This document shows, in pieces, positions 16,228 through 25,332 of a DNA stretch of 64,000 bases. The position numbers and the translations under genes are program-made. The notes under the pieces were generated by a model that saw only the letters and a program-made list of their open reading frames with translations, was not told where the DNA came from and did not search any database. Within the stretch, counting starts at the first letter, position 1, and each line of letters starts with the position of its first letter. This DNA is from Abyssibius alkaniclasticus (GTDB lineage Bacteria; Pseudomonadota; Alphaproteobacteria; Rhodobacterales; Rhodobacteraceae), in assembly GCF_020447305.1 (NCBI RefSeq), contig NZ_CP095732.1, forward strand, positions 2,140,501 to 2,204,500, in the 5' to 3' direction.

Positions 16228-17010
16228 ATGACAAACGCGCTTATGGAACTGGTAAATGTTGATAAGTCCTTCGGCTCTACAAAGGCGCTCAGCAATGTTT
16301 CAATGAAGATAGAGCCCGGAAAAATCCTGTGCCTGCTTGGGGATAATGGAGCCGGAAAATCAACGCTTATCAAAATCCTGTCCGGTATTCACCAGCCGAC
16401 ACGCGGCGCAATGAAGTTTGAAGGCGTGGAAATGAAGTTTTCCAGCCCGCGTGAGGCGCGCCAACGCGGAATCGCCACCGTGCATCAAGACGTCGGCTCT
16501 ATTCCCCTGATGAGCGTGGGGCGTAACTTTTTTCTGGGTGCGGAATGCGTTCGTGGCAGATGGCCGTTTCGCCAGATCGACACGAAACAGGCAAATCTGA
16601 TTGCGATTGAGCAAATGCGAAAATTCGGGATAACCCGGATTTCTGATGGTCGGCAACTGGTTGGCACAATGTCGGGCGGCGAGAGGCAGGTTCTGTCGAT
16701 CGGGCGCGCCATGTATTTTGGGGCCAAGATACTTATCCTTGATGAACCCACATCGGCATTGGGCGTCAAGGAAGCGGCGATGGTTCTGAAAATGATGCTT
16801 ATCGCGCGCGAAAGCGGCGTGGGAATCGTGTTCATTACCCATAACGCGCGCCATGCCATGACAGTAGGAGACAATTTTTGCGTGCTAATTCAGGGGCGCG
16901 TCGCGGCATCATTTGCGCGTGGCGCGAAAACGCGTGAGGAAGTGCTGAACTTGATGGCGGGTGGTGAAGACATTTCCGAGCTAGAGCAAAGCCTGGGCAT
17001 CGGTGACTAG
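16228..17010 (+). CDS. Sugar ABC transporter ATP-binding protein (single-domain RbsA type)
   Basis: Cytoplasmic ATPase of 260 residues. Walker A GDNGAGKST, signature MSGGERQ, Walker B ILILDEPTSAL and the switch His (VFITHNARHA) are all present. Most ribose-type ATPases are a double-length fusion of about 500 residues; this one has a single nucleotide-binding domain and should dimerise, as in the FrcA subclass. It follows the permease with 1 base between stop and start. Confidence 0.9.
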   Translation: MTNALMELVNVDKSFGSTKALSNVSMKIEPGKILCLLGDNGAGKSTLIKILSGIHQPTRGAMKFEGVEMKFSSPREARQRGIATVHQDVGSIPLMSVGRNFFLGAECVRGRWPFRQIDTKQANLIAIEQMRKFGITRISDGRQLVGTMSGGERQVLSIGRAMYFGAKILILDEPTSALGVKEAAMVLKMMLIARESGVGIVFITHNARHAMTVGDNFCVLIQGRVAASFARGAKTREEVLNLMAGGEDISELEQSLGIGD

Positions 17011-17181
17011 CACATGACCAATTACTGTTTGCCGAGACCAAACCACGATGCGCCGGGCTTGAATCCGCCCGATTATGCAGTCTTGCGCTTGGCATTCCGC
17101 CCTTGGTTGATTTAACAAACTCTTGCGGGATGCATTTCGCAACCGACAGGCAGGAAAACGTAACAACAGGCGGCGCAAACA

Positions 17182-18330
17182 ATGTCAATTTTGTCAGATC
17201 TGGATCCGGGCGGCCTTTACATTGGCCGAATTTGGCGTTCGGGCATCGGTCCATGTGTGGTTGCCGCGCGTAACGGTCGATTGGCCGATATCACGAGCCT
17301 CAAAGCGCCAACCGTCAGAGATGTTTTTGAACTCGATAACCCTGCGGATTACCTGCGCAATTGTGATGGGGTCGATCTGGGTGCGATCGAGGACATTGTG
17401 TTTCTTCCGGCCAATGACAGCAACGACAACACATATTTGCTAGCACCTTGTGATTTGCAAGCGATCAAGGCATGTGGCGTTACCTTTGCCCGCTCGATGA
17501 TCGAACGGGTCATCGAAGAGCGCGCTTCGGGTGACCCTGCACAGGCCGAAACGATCCGCTTGAAAGTCGCGTCGGCAATCGGTGAGAATTTGCACAATAT
17601 TGTGCCAGGTTCACCAGAGGCGGCGGCTGTCAAAAAGGCCCTTATCGCCGAGGGGCTTTGGAGCCAGTATCTGGAAGTTGGCATTGGGCCGGATGCGGAA
17701 GTTTTTACAAAAGCCCAAGTCATGTCATCGGTGGGTGCCAATGCGGATATTGGTCTGCATCCATCATCTGTGTGGAACAATCCCGAACCCGAAATCGTGC
17801 TTGCGGTCGCGTCCACTGGCAAGATTGTCGGTGCGACCCTGGGTAACGATGTGAACTTGCGCGACATAGAAGGCCGGTCCGCGCTGCTGTTGGGCAAAGC
17901 CAAGGATAACAATGCCTCGTGTTCCATCGGGCCGATGATCCGTCTGTTCGACAGCACGTTTTCGCTGGCAGATATTCGACGCGCCGAATTGACCTTGCGC
18001 ATTACGGGCCCGGAAGGATTCGTGCTTGAGGGGCGCTCTGACATGCGCGAAATCAGCCGCGATCCCGAGGATCTGGTGCGCCAGACTATCGGTCGCCACC
18101 ATCAATATCCCGACGGGTTCATGCTGTTCTTGGGAACATTGTTCGCGCCCACGCAAGACAGGGACCAACCGGGAAGCGGATTTACCCATAAAGTTGGTGA
18201 CATCGTCGAAATCGCGTCTGCCGGCTTTGGCACATTGCGCAATACCGTTCGGCTTTCAACAGAGTGTTCGGAATGGGTATTTGGCGCCAGCCATCTTTTG
18301 CGGAACCTGGCCGCCCGGAACCTTGTTTAA
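17182..18330 (+). CDS. Fumarylacetoacetate hydrolase family protein (2-keto-3-deoxy sugar acid dehydratase-like)
   Basis: FAH-fold enzyme of 382 residues. The N-terminal part (1-100) is followed by the catalytic FAH domain with GVTFARSMIERV, the EPEIVLAV metal-ligand segment, LGNDVNLRDIEG and the C-terminal GDIVEIASAGFGTLRNTV. This longer form resembles AraD/KdaD-type 2-keto-3-deoxy-pentonate dehydratases more than the short FAHD1 type. It lies 171 bases after a sugar ABC transporter on the same strand, consistent with breakdown of an imported pentose or its acid. The precise substrate is inference; other carbon-carbon hydrolase activities occur in this fold. Confidence 0.8.
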   Translation: MSILSDLDPGGLYIGRIWRSGIGPCVVAARNGRLADITSLKAPTVRDVFELDNPADYLRNCDGVDLGAIEDIVFLPANDSNDNTYLLAPCDLQAIKACGVTFARSMIERVIEERASGDPAQAETIRLKVASAIGENLHNIVPGSPEAAAVKKALIAEGLWSQYLEVGIGPDAEVFTKAQVMSSVGANADIGLHPSSVWNNPEPEIVLAVASTGKIVGATLGNDVNLRDIEGRSALLLGKAKDNNASCSIGPMIRLFDSTFSLADIRRAELTLRITGPEGFVLEGRSDMREISRDPEDLVRQTIGRHHQYPDGFMLFLGTLFAPTQDRDQPGSGFTHKVGDIVEIASAGFGTLRNTVRLSTECSEWVFGASHLLRNLAARNLV

Positions 18331-18518
18331 GGCACTGGCCCGGCCCATAGCGCGCGCGCCAGCAAGCTGCCTTGGGGGAACAACAAAGAGGCTGCGTCGA
18401 GATCACACAAAGGTGCCACGGTCATGGTGAACTTCAGTTATTTCAGCGCAAACCGGTGCTTGGCCGAGACACAGGTTTTATGTGCCGCCATCAGGCGCAA
18501 CAAAGTCCGATTGAAAAC

Positions 18519-19340
18519 CTATCCGGCCAGATCAAAAATGAACCTGAGCGACACAAGCAAAAGGAACAGTCCGAAAGCAGTTTCCAGTTTTCGGCGGGTC
18601 AGGTTATGCGCCAAACGCACGCCCAGCCGTGTGGTCAAAATCGTGGTGGGGATTGTCATGAGAAAAGTTGCAATCGATACATAGCCAAGTGCATCGCCAG
18701 GCAAATCTGGCTTGCCCCAGCCTGCGGCGACATAGCCAAATGTTCCGGGGATGGCGATGAGCAATCCAACACCCGCCGACGTTGATACCGCGCGGTGAAT
18801 CGGAACATTGTGCAGTGTCATCATGAGGTTCGAGACCGCGCCGCCGCCAATGCCCATCAGGGCCGAGATCAGGCCGATTGCGGCGCCATAGATGCGCAAA
18901 ATTCCCTTGCCGGGCAATGACTCGGCCAACCTCCAGCCGCTCCCGCCTGAAAGCAGCTTGATCGCGTTCAGGCTGGCCACGAGAATGAAGATGACCTGGA
19001 ACAGCCAGGGTGCCGCGAAGCTTGCGATATATGAACCAAAAAGCACGCCCGCCAGAACAGGAAGCGCCCAAATACGCAGCAGGTTCATATCAACAGTGCC
19101 GCGCAGATAGTGACCCCGTGCGGAATTGATCGAGGTGGGGATGATCACGGCCAGCGACGTGCCAACCGCCAATGGCATGGCCACGTCGGGCGCATGGCCG
19201 AGCAGGCCGAAAACCTCGTAAAAGACGGGGACAGATATTGCCCCCCCGCCAATGCCGAACAGGCCCGCCAAAAAGCCGATCGCGGCCCCGGCAAGGGCCA
19301 AGGCCGCGATGAGTGTTACCAGATTGGCGGGGTCGGTCAT
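18519..19340 (-). CDS. TauE/SafE family membrane exporter
   Basis: Membrane protein of 273 residues with about eight hydrophobic segments arranged as two repeats, each beginning with a glycine-rich GIGGGAIS/GIGGGAVS motif (GLFGIGGGAISVPV near residue 30 and LMGIGGGAVSNLMMT near 165). The family exports sulfite, sulfoacetate or related small anions. It is the last gene of a four-gene operon; its ATG overlaps the upstream stop as ATGA. Its presence next to a SsuABC-like importer hints at a sulfur- or carboxylate-containing substrate, but this is only inference. Confidence 0.85.
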   Translation of the reverse strand: MTDPANLVTLIAALALAGAAIGFLAGLFGIGGGAISVPVFYEVFGLLGHAPDVAMPLAVGTSLAVIIPTSINSARGHYLRGTVDMNLLRIWALPVLAGVLFGSYIASFAAPWLFQVIFILVASLNAIKLLSGGSGWRLAESLPGKGILRIYGAAIGLISALMGIGGGAVSNLMMTLHNVPIHRAVSTSAGVGLLIAIPGTFGYVAAGWGKPDLPGDALGYVSIATFLMTIPTTILTTRLGVRLAHNLTRRKLETAFGLFLLLVSLRFIFDLAG

Positions 19341-20209
19341 CTGCGCTCGACCACATGTCTGGACAGGCTCGCACCGTCAAACCCGCCCAGACCTTCGGCA
19401 AGCGCATTTGCGTAAACCGGCGCGATTGCTTCAGCCATAGGCAATGTGGCGTTCTCAGCTGCTGCAAGCGCCATCGCCAGGCGCAGGTCCTTGGCGAGGC
19501 CCGCAATGTCGAATGTGCCGGGCTGGTCGGTGCCGTTCAATGTATCAATAACCACTTGCGCGCGGTTTTTCAGAACCGTCGGCCCTGCTGAACTGTCAGC
19601 CATCAGGCTGATTGCCATCTCAGCCGATATGCCCGCGCCCGCAAGAAGCGTCAGCGCTTCGCCCAGGGCCTGCCAATAGGCGGCCAGCGGCAGGTTCACC
19701 GCCAGTTTCATTCGGGCGCCCGATCCTGCCGGGCCCAGATGTTCCACGCGGCGGCACAGCGCATCAAGCACGGGTTTGGCTTGCGCGAATGCCGCCGCAT
19801 CACCGCCCGCCATGCCAAGGAGTTGCCCTTTGAGCGCGGGGCCGACAGTGCCACCCACCGGGCAGTCTACAAATGCGCCACCGGCTGTTGTGACCTTGCT
19901 TGCCAGTGCAACCTGCTCGGCGGGCAGAAGCGTTGACATTTCAACCAGCAGGCGGCCCTTTATGCCGGTTGCAACAAGCCGCTCAACAGCCGCCGAAACA
20001 GCAGAATAATCTGTCAGCGATGTCAGGATCATGTCGCAGCCTGCCAGCGCCTCGATATCGCGCACCGCGTTTGCGCCAGCCGCGACGGCGGCGGCTGTCC
20101 TGTCCGGGCTGCGGTTCCACACGGTAACTTTGTGGCCCGTTTCAACTAGTCGCTTTGCGAATGCGGTTCCCATACGGCCAGTGCCGATAATTCCAAGATT
20201 ATGTGTCAT
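19337..20209 (-). CDS. NAD(P)-dependent oxidoreductase, 3-hydroxyisobutyrate dehydrogenase family
   Basis: Beta-hydroxyacid dehydrogenase of 290 residues. N-terminal Rossmann motif GIIGTGRMGTAFAKRL; substrate-binding segment DCPVGGTVGPALKG (family DAPVSGG); catalytic-Lys helix ARMKLAVNLPLAAYWQALGE. It oxidises or reduces a beta-hydroxy acid or semialdehyde. Overlaps both neighbours as ATGA, within the FAH-RraA-dehydrogenase-TauE operon. The substrate is not known. Confidence 0.85.
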   Translation of the reverse strand: MTHNLGIIGTGRMGTAFAKRLVETGHKVTVWNRSPDRTAAAVAAGANAVRDIEALAGCDMILTSLTDYSAVSAAVERLVATGIKGRLLVEMSTLLPAEQVALASKVTTAGGAFVDCPVGGTVGPALKGQLLGMAGGDAAAFAQAKPVLDALCRRVEHLGPAGSGARMKLAVNLPLAAYWQALGEALTLLAGAGISAEMAISLMADSSAGPTVLKNRAQVVIDTLNGTDQPGTFDIAGLAKDLRLAMALAAAENATLPMAEAIAPVYANALAEGLGGFDGASLSRHVVERR

Positions 20210-20829
20210 GAATTTCGCTCCAAATGTGGTAGCCCAAGAATTTGCATCGTCGTTTCACCGGCACGCAGCCGCGCCAATATCTTGGCCTCTTTGCCCAGGC
20301 GGGCCTGAGCGGCCGACAAGGCGGCGGCAGAATCCTGGGCTTGCAGCACGACAATACCATCGCTGTCGGCAACAATCATATCACCTGGTTGAATGAGCGC
20401 ATTGCCCATTGAAACAGGCAATCGCAAAGCGCCGCCATCGCGTTTTTCGGTGCCGCGAATGTTCAGACCCTGCGCAAAAACCGGGAAGCCCAGGTCGACA
20501 ATCTGCGCACTGTCGCGCACGGCGCCGTGAATGATGAGCCCGGCAATTCCGCGCATCAGGCAGGCGACTGCCATGATCTCGCCAAAGGGGCCGGACTCGA
20601 CACTGCCGCCATAGTCAACGACAAGCACTTCACCCTCATCAGAGGATGAGGCAATTGCGCGATGTAGCGCAAGGTTGTCACCCGGGCGGCAGCGCACGGT
20701 AAGCGCCGGGCCTGCCACAATCATTTCAGGGGCCAGGGGGCGCGGCGGCCTGTCCAGAATGCAGGCATTCGGCCAGGCTTCGCCTATGGTCGCTGTTCCG
20801 ATTGCGGCAAGTTCGGCGGCCAGTGTCAT
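20206..20829 (-). CDS. RraA-like protein / 4-hydroxy-4-methyl-2-oxoglutarate aldolase family
   Basis: 207-residue RraA-fold protein. The segment GEVLVVDYGGSVESGPFGEIMAVACL corresponds to the family's nucleotide/metal site, and GIAGLIIHGAVRDSAQI carries the Arg-Asp pair used for pyruvate-type substrates and Mg. In catabolic operons such proteins are 4-carboxy-4-hydroxy-2-oxoadipate aldolases or oxaloacetate decarboxylases, as opposed to RNase E inhibitors. Neighbouring FAH and dehydrogenase genes support a catabolic role. Coupled by ATGA overlaps on both sides. Confidence 0.8.
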   Translation of the reverse strand: MTLAAELAAIGTATIGEAWPNACILDRPPRPLAPEMIVAGPALTVRCRPGDNLALHRAIASSSDEGEVLVVDYGGSVESGPFGEIMAVACLMRGIAGLIIHGAVRDSAQIVDLGFPVFAQGLNIRGTEKRDGGALRLPVSMGNALIQPGDMIVADSDGIVVLQAQDSAAALSAAQARLGKEAKILARLRAGETTMQILGLPHLERNS

Positions 20830-21524
20830 GCGGCGGGGCCACCGATGGTCACACGCAAATCCTCCAGCCCGTCAACATGAACGTCAATGACATCACCGCT
20901 CACCACGGCGCCAACACCAGCCGGCGTTCCGGTCATGATGATGTCGCCAGCCTTCAGTTCATATTGTTCGGATAGTTTGGCGATAATCTCATCGGTTTTC
21001 CAGATCATCAGCGACATATCGGCTTCCTGCTTGGTCTTGCCATTTACCGACAGGCGGATGGTGCCGCTTGTCAGAACGCCGCAATCCTCAACCCGGGTGA
21101 CCGGGCCAACGGGCGCAGACCGGTCAAACGCTTTGGTAACTTCCCAGGGCAACCCGAGTTCAAGCGCATTGGCCTGATGGTCGCGCCGGGTCATATCCAG
21201 CCCGACAGCATAGCCAAAGATGTGGCTGGATGCGTCTTTGGTGGCAATATGGTGCCCGCCAGATTTGAGCGCCACAACCATTTCGCCTTCATAATGAAGA
21301 TTGTTGGTGAACACGGGGTAGGGGATTTCACCGCCATTGCGCACGATCGCATCATTCGGTTTCTGGAAAATAACCGGCGGGTCGCGCTCGACCACACCAC
21401 CCATTTCGATGACATGGGCCGTATAGTTCTTTCCGATGCAGTAAATACGGCGGACAGGAAACTTTTCGTCACTTCCCGTAATGTCAAGATAAGCCTGTTT
21501 TGCAGGCGTCAGTGCATAATTCAT
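20826..21524 (-). CDS. Fumarylacetoacetate hydrolase family protein (fumarylpyruvate hydrolase-like)
   Basis: Short FAH-fold hydrolase of 232 residues, first gene of the operon. Characteristic blocks are IYCIGKNYTAHVIEMG, the metal ligands in HYEGEMVVAL, FGYAVGLDMTRRD and the C-terminal IIMTGTPAGVGAV with the oxyanion region. The sequence resembles the FAHD1/NagK group that cleaves fumarylpyruvate or acylpyruvates, as in gentisate-type routes. No ring-cleaving dioxygenase is seen in the window, so the pathway is unresolved. A GAGGAGA ribosome-binding stretch is seen before ATG 21524. Confidence 0.85.
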   Translation of the reverse strand: MNYALTPAKQAYLDITGSDEKFPVRRIYCIGKNYTAHVIEMGGVVERDPPVIFQKPNDAIVRNGGEIPYPVFTNNLHYEGEMVVALKSGGHHIATKDASSHIFGYAVGLDMTRRDHQANALELGLPWEVTKAFDRSAPVGPVTRVEDCGVLTSGTIRLSVNGKTKQEADMSLMIWKTDEIIAKLSEQYELKAGDIIMTGTPAGVGAVVSGDVIDVHVDGLEDLRVTIGGPAA

Positions 21525-21729
21525 GAATGTCTCCTCCTCATTCGGAACGAAGGCGAATCCGCCGATTACCGTTCGATCCCCCGATCTTGCACCTTAAATA
21601 AGATATTCCAAGGCTAATTTTGAAAAAATGTATATTATTTTTGCATTGATGACAGAATCGTATAATCTGGTTCCAGATCTTGCGGATGCGAGGAGCGCCA
21701 TGAGATCGTTAAAAAGGGAGGAATGAAAC
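21525..21729. promoter_or_regulatory. Divergent promoter region of the FAH and NMT1-type transporter operons
   Basis: 205 AT-rich bases between two divergent operons. A TATAAT hexamer at 21661-21666 could be the -10 of the rightward operon; the -35 is unclear. GGGAGGA just before ATG 21730 is a strong ribosome-binding site. The GntR protein encoded at the end of the rightward operon is the likely regulator; no perfect palindrome was found. Confidence 0.4.
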
Positions 21730-22776
21730 ATGACGAATGACAAAGGTATTACCCGGGGGATGACCCGGCGCGGCTTTGGCGGTATGGCCGCTGCGGCAAC
21801 TGCCAGTTTCGCAATCGGCGCGCCCAGTCTGCTGCGCGCGCAGTCGGCGATAACCTTTGCGGTGCCAAACCCTTCGGCGCTGACATGGATGCCCTACTGG
21901 GTTGCGGTTGGCGAAGGATATTTCGACGAGGAGGGGCTTGCGCCGACGCTTGAAGCGATCGACGGCTCTTCGGCAGTGTTGCAGGCAATGGCAGCCGGGC
22001 AGGCACAAATCGGGGCGCCCGGGCCTGGGCCTGTCCTTGGGGCGCGTGCGCGCGGTGTAGATGTCAAATTCATCTACAACCTGTTCCCGAAATCTGTTTT
22101 TGGCCTGCTTGTCAAAGAAGAAAGCGCGGTAATGTCCCCTGAAGACCTGCGCGGCACGGTCATTGGCATCGGCACCGCAGATGGCGCTGAAATGTCCTTT
22201 ACCAAGGCGATCATGACCGATCTGGGCATGGAGGAAAACACCGACTATACCTTCCTGCCGGTCGGTGATGGCGGCACGGCGGCTGTTGCGTTTCTGCGCG
22301 ACGATGTAAGCGCCTATGCCGGTGCAATCTCGGACGCTGCCATTTTGCGCGCGCGTGGCATGAATTTGCGTGAAATTACGCCACCGCAATATCTTGGCTT
22401 CTTTGGCAACGGAATTGCGATGCTGGAAAGCCAGATGGCCGCCACGCCCGATCTTGCGCCCAAGTTTGGCCGCTCATTGGTGCGCGGAATGCGGTTTGCG
22501 GTTGATCCTGCAAACAAGGATACAGTGCTTGCGCATTGTGCCGCCGGCAACCCGCAGGAAGGCGAAGACAAGGCATTTGCGGCCGGCCTGCTGGCTGGCG
22601 CCATTGACCGCATGACACCGACGGATGAGTTCTTTGACCAAGGCTATGGCTATCAGCCGCCCGAGCATTGGCAGATGATTCATGATTCCGCCGTGGCATC
22701 GGGCGCGCTGGCTGCACCGCTCGACGATCTTTCGGCCGTCTACACAAATGAATTCGTCGCCGCGTGGAATGCCTGA
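21730..22776 (+). CDS. ABC transporter substrate-binding protein, NMT1/SsuA type
   Basis: Periplasmic receptor of 348 residues. The N-terminus has a twin-arginine motif (TRRGFGG) followed by an Ala-rich stretch and a likely cleavage near LLRAQS, pointing to Tat export. The type II binding fold shows TWMPYWVAVGEGYFDEEGL and AGQAQIGAPGPGP, typical of the NMT1/THI5-like family (nitrate, sulfonates, thiamine precursors, aromatic acids). Its stop overlaps the ATPase start as TGATG. Confidence 0.85.
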   Translation: MTNDKGITRGMTRRGFGGMAAAATASFAIGAPSLLRAQSAITFAVPNPSALTWMPYWVAVGEGYFDEEGLAPTLEAIDGSSAVLQAMAAGQAQIGAPGPGPVLGARARGVDVKFIYNLFPKSVFGLLVKEESAVMSPEDLRGTVIGIGTADGAEMSFTKAIMTDLGMEENTDYTFLPVGDGGTAAVAFLRDDVSAYAGAISDAAILRARGMNLREITPPQYLGFFGNGIAMLESQMAATPDLAPKFGRSLVRGMRFAVDPANKDTVLAHCAAGNPQEGEDKAFAAGLLAGAIDRMTPTDEFFDQGYGYQPPEHWQMIHDSAVASGALAAPLDDLSAVYTNEFVAAWNA

Positions 22777-23588
22777 TGACTATGGCCGAGCCCCGAATGA
22801 ACATAAAGGCTGCGCAATCTGCGCGGCCCGTTTATGAAATCTCAAGACTGTCCAAAACCTATGCCCGCAACAAGCTGGTTGCGCTGACCGATGTCAATCT
22901 TACCCTGCACAAGGGCGAATTTGTGTCGGTCATCGGTTCGTCGGGTTGCGGAAAGTCGACTCTCTTGAAGATTATGTCGGGGCTCATGCCGCCTACCAAA
23001 GGGCGGGTGATGCTGGAAGGCACACCCGTCGCTGGCCCGCGCGTGGATATTGGAATGATGTTTCAGCACGCAACGCTTTTGCCGTGGAAAACGACAATCG
23101 AGAATATCGTCATGCCGATAGAAATTCGCGAAGGCAAGGCCGCCGCGCGTGCGGCTTATGGCAAGGCGCGCGAGCTTCTGGCGCTGGTCGGGCTTGGCGA
23201 TTTTGCCGATGTCTATCCGGGCGAGCTTTCCGGCGGCATGGCGCAGCGCGCCTCGATCTGCCGGATGCTGATCTCAGAGCCGGCCGTTTTGCTGCTCGAC
23301 GAGCCGTTTTCCGCGCTTGATGAGCTGACACGCGACTTCATGAACATGGAGCTGCAACGCATTTGCCGCGAAACCGAGGCAACGGCCTTTCTTGTCACGC
23401 ATTCGCTTGCCGAAGCGGTTATCATGTCCGACCGTATTCTGGTGATGAAGCCGCGGCCGGGCAGGGTGGTTGAAGAGGTCGATATTCCGCTGCCGCGCCC
23501 GCGCAGCCTGGAGATGATCAACACCAAGGAATTCGGCGAGATTGTCGCGCATATCCGCGACCTGTTGGACAAGGAGGCGGCGACATGA
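22776..23588 (+). CDS. ABC transporter ATP-binding protein (SsuB/TauB type)
   Basis: 270-residue ATPase with Walker A GSSGCGKST, Q-loop MMFQHATLLPW, signature ELSGGMAQRAS, Walker B LLLDEPFSALD and switch His FLVTHSLAEA. ATG 22776 is preferred to the in-frame GTG at 22764 because it overlaps the previous stop as TGATG. Its own stop overlaps the permease start as ATGA, so three subunits are translationally linked. Confidence 0.9.
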   Translation: MTMAEPRMNIKAAQSARPVYEISRLSKTYARNKLVALTDVNLTLHKGEFVSVIGSSGCGKSTLLKIMSGLMPPTKGRVMLEGTPVAGPRVDIGMMFQHATLLPWKTTIENIVMPIEIREGKAAARAAYGKARELLALVGLGDFADVYPGELSGGMAQRASICRMLISEPAVLLLDEPFSALDELTRDFMNMELQRICRETEATAFLVTHSLAEAVIMSDRILVMKPRPGRVVEEVDIPLPRPRSLEMINTKEFGEIVAHIRDLLDKEAAT

Positions 23589-24433
23589 CCGACCACGCAA
23601 GCGAAACCCGGCCCGACACTGTGTGGGTTGAACACCAAAGCCTGATCGACACGATCCCGCGTTGGCTGGCCATGACGCTGCTCTTTATCGGCTTTGTCGG
23701 CATTTGGCAGTTGGCAACCAGCATGGTCTGGGTCTCGCCGATCATCCTGCCAAGCCCGGGCGAAACGCTGAATGATCTGATCTTTGTCGGCGAAAACCTT
23801 GTCACGGGCGGCTATATGCTCACGGCATTCTGGACCACGACACAAACGGTGTTCTGGGGGTTCCTCATTGCGCTGGGCATCGGGTTTTCACTGGGCGTGC
23901 TGGTTGGCGAAACGAAATTCGGAGAACGCGCCGTTCTGCCCTATCTTGTGGCGATCGATACAATGCCCAAGATTGCCTTCGCACCGCTTTTCATAGCCTG
24001 GCTCGGATTTGGAATTTCATCGAAAGTGGCGCTTGCCGCGTTCATTGCCACCTTTCCCATTGTGGTTTCAACGGCGGCCGGCCTTTATGCGGCCAGCGAA
24101 AACGAGCGGATGCTGTTCAAGGCGATGGGGGCGACGCGGATGCAGACGCTGCTGCGCCTCAAGCTGCCAACCGGCCTGCCTTTCATGTTCACCGGGTTGA
24201 AGATTGCCGCGGTGGGCGTGATGGCGGGCGTTATTACCGGCGAATTTCTTGGGGGCGGCAAGGGATTTGGCGCTTTGATCCGCCAATCGGCCAGCCAGAT
24301 GGATACGCCACGGGTTTTCGCACTTATTCTTTACTTGAGTTTGCTGGGCCTTCTCCTGTATTTCACCGTTCTGTGGGCGCAACGTAGAATTGTGTTCTGG
24401 CAAAAAGAAGAACAAGCAGGCCCGGTAGGTTGA
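23585..24433 (+). CDS. ABC transporter permease (SsuC/TauC type)
   Basis: 282 residues with six predicted membrane segments and the conserved permease-ATPase coupling segment YAASENERMLFKAMGATRM. IDTMPKIAFAPLFIAWLGFG is typical of SsuC/TauC. Coupled by ATGA to the ATPase, and its stop overlaps the TTG start of the GntR gene. Together with the two genes before it, this forms a full importer for a small anionic compound. Confidence 0.9.
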   Translation: MTDHASETRPDTVWVEHQSLIDTIPRWLAMTLLFIGFVGIWQLATSMVWVSPIILPSPGETLNDLIFVGENLVTGGYMLTAFWTTTQTVFWGFLIALGIGFSLGVLVGETKFGERAVLPYLVAIDTMPKIAFAPLFIAWLGFGISSKVALAAFIATFPIVVSTAAGLYAASENERMLFKAMGATRMQTLLRLKLPTGLPFMFTGLKIAAVGVMAGVITGEFLGGGKGFGALIRQSASQMDTPRVFALILYLSLLGLLLYFTVLWAQRRIVFWQKEEQAGPVG

Positions 24434-25146
24434 AGTTGTTGAAGGAAAATTTGTTGTCTGAAGCCCGGAACCTTTCAGAACAGGTGTATGATTTTATCAG
24501 GCGCGACATCCTGCAGGGGATTTTGCTGCCCGATAAGAAACTCCAGATCGAAACGGTATCCGAGCGCTACAACATTGGCGCGGTTCCCGTGCGCGAGGCG
24601 TTGAACCGACTTTCCGCAGAAGGGCTGGTCGAGCGCAAGAAACAGCGTGGGTTCTTTGTTGCATCCCTGCCGATGAAAGATCTTGAAGAGCTTGTAAAAA
24701 CCCGGATCTGGCTGGAAACTAAGGCGTTGAGCGAGTCGATTGCCAATGGCAGCGAGGAATGGGAGGACGGACTCGTGCTGTCGTTCCATCGTCTTGCGCG
24801 CACTTCACGCCGGCTGGAACCGGATTCGGGCGCGGCGCTTTCCGAAGAATGGGAAATCCGCCACAAGGAATTTCACATGCAACTGATCAACCAGTGCGGA
24901 TCGAGCTGGTTGCTTGGGTTCTGTTCTACAATGATGGACCAGGCCGTGCGCTATCGGAACATTTCCATGCATGTTGGCCCCAGTCAGAAGCGCCGCGAAG
25001 GCGCTGCCGAAGAGCATAAGGAAATTCTGGACGCGGTTGTCGCCAGAGAGTCCGCGCTGGCCTGCAAACTGCTGGAAGCGCATTACCAGACCACATTGGC
25101 CGCGTTGCGGACCGTCGACATAGAGCTTCAGCCAGCTGAAGACTGA
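24430..25146 (+). CDS. GntR family regulator with FCD effector domain
   Basis: 238 residues: winged helix at about 15-80 (LSEQVYDFIRRDIL, then VPVREALNRLSAEGLVERKK) and an all-helical FCD domain (about 90-225). The frame begins at TTG 24430, overlapping the permease stop; a later TTG (before SEARNLSEQV) is an alternative start. FCD members bind organic acids, often with a metal. Position at the end of the importer operon suggests it controls this operon and the divergent FAH operon. Confidence 0.85.
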   Translation: MKLLKENLLSEARNLSEQVYDFIRRDILQGILLPDKKLQIETVSERYNIGAVPVREALNRLSAEGLVERKKQRGFFVASLPMKDLEELVKTRIWLETKALSESIANGSEEWEDGLVLSFHRLARTSRRLEPDSGAALSEEWEIRHKEFHMQLINQCGSSWLLGFCSTMMDQAVRYRNISMHVGPSQKRREGAAEEHKEILDAVVARESALACKLLEAHYQTTLAALRTVDIELQPAED

Positions 25147-25332
25147 CAGAGCCGCCCGAATCCGGTGCATTTTTGCCGCGAAAACCAATGTTTGCTGCTG
25201 TGCCGGCATTCCACCTGCCAGCCCGGCCATGCTGCCGGCCATTGGCCCTGCCGGTTCAGCGCGACATGCGCGACGGCCCGGATTTGCAACAAAATCCTTG
25301 CCTCGCACCGAATAAAAGTTGAATGTTGCAAC

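Noticed and set aside
17014-17115. 33-codon ORF between the ABC ATPase and FAH genes
   Set aside because: No ribosome-binding site, no signal peptide or known motif; probably chance.
25165-25332. Upstream extension of the small secreted protein
   Set aside because: It places the signal peptide in the middle of the protein; ATG 25333 gives a normal secretion signal.
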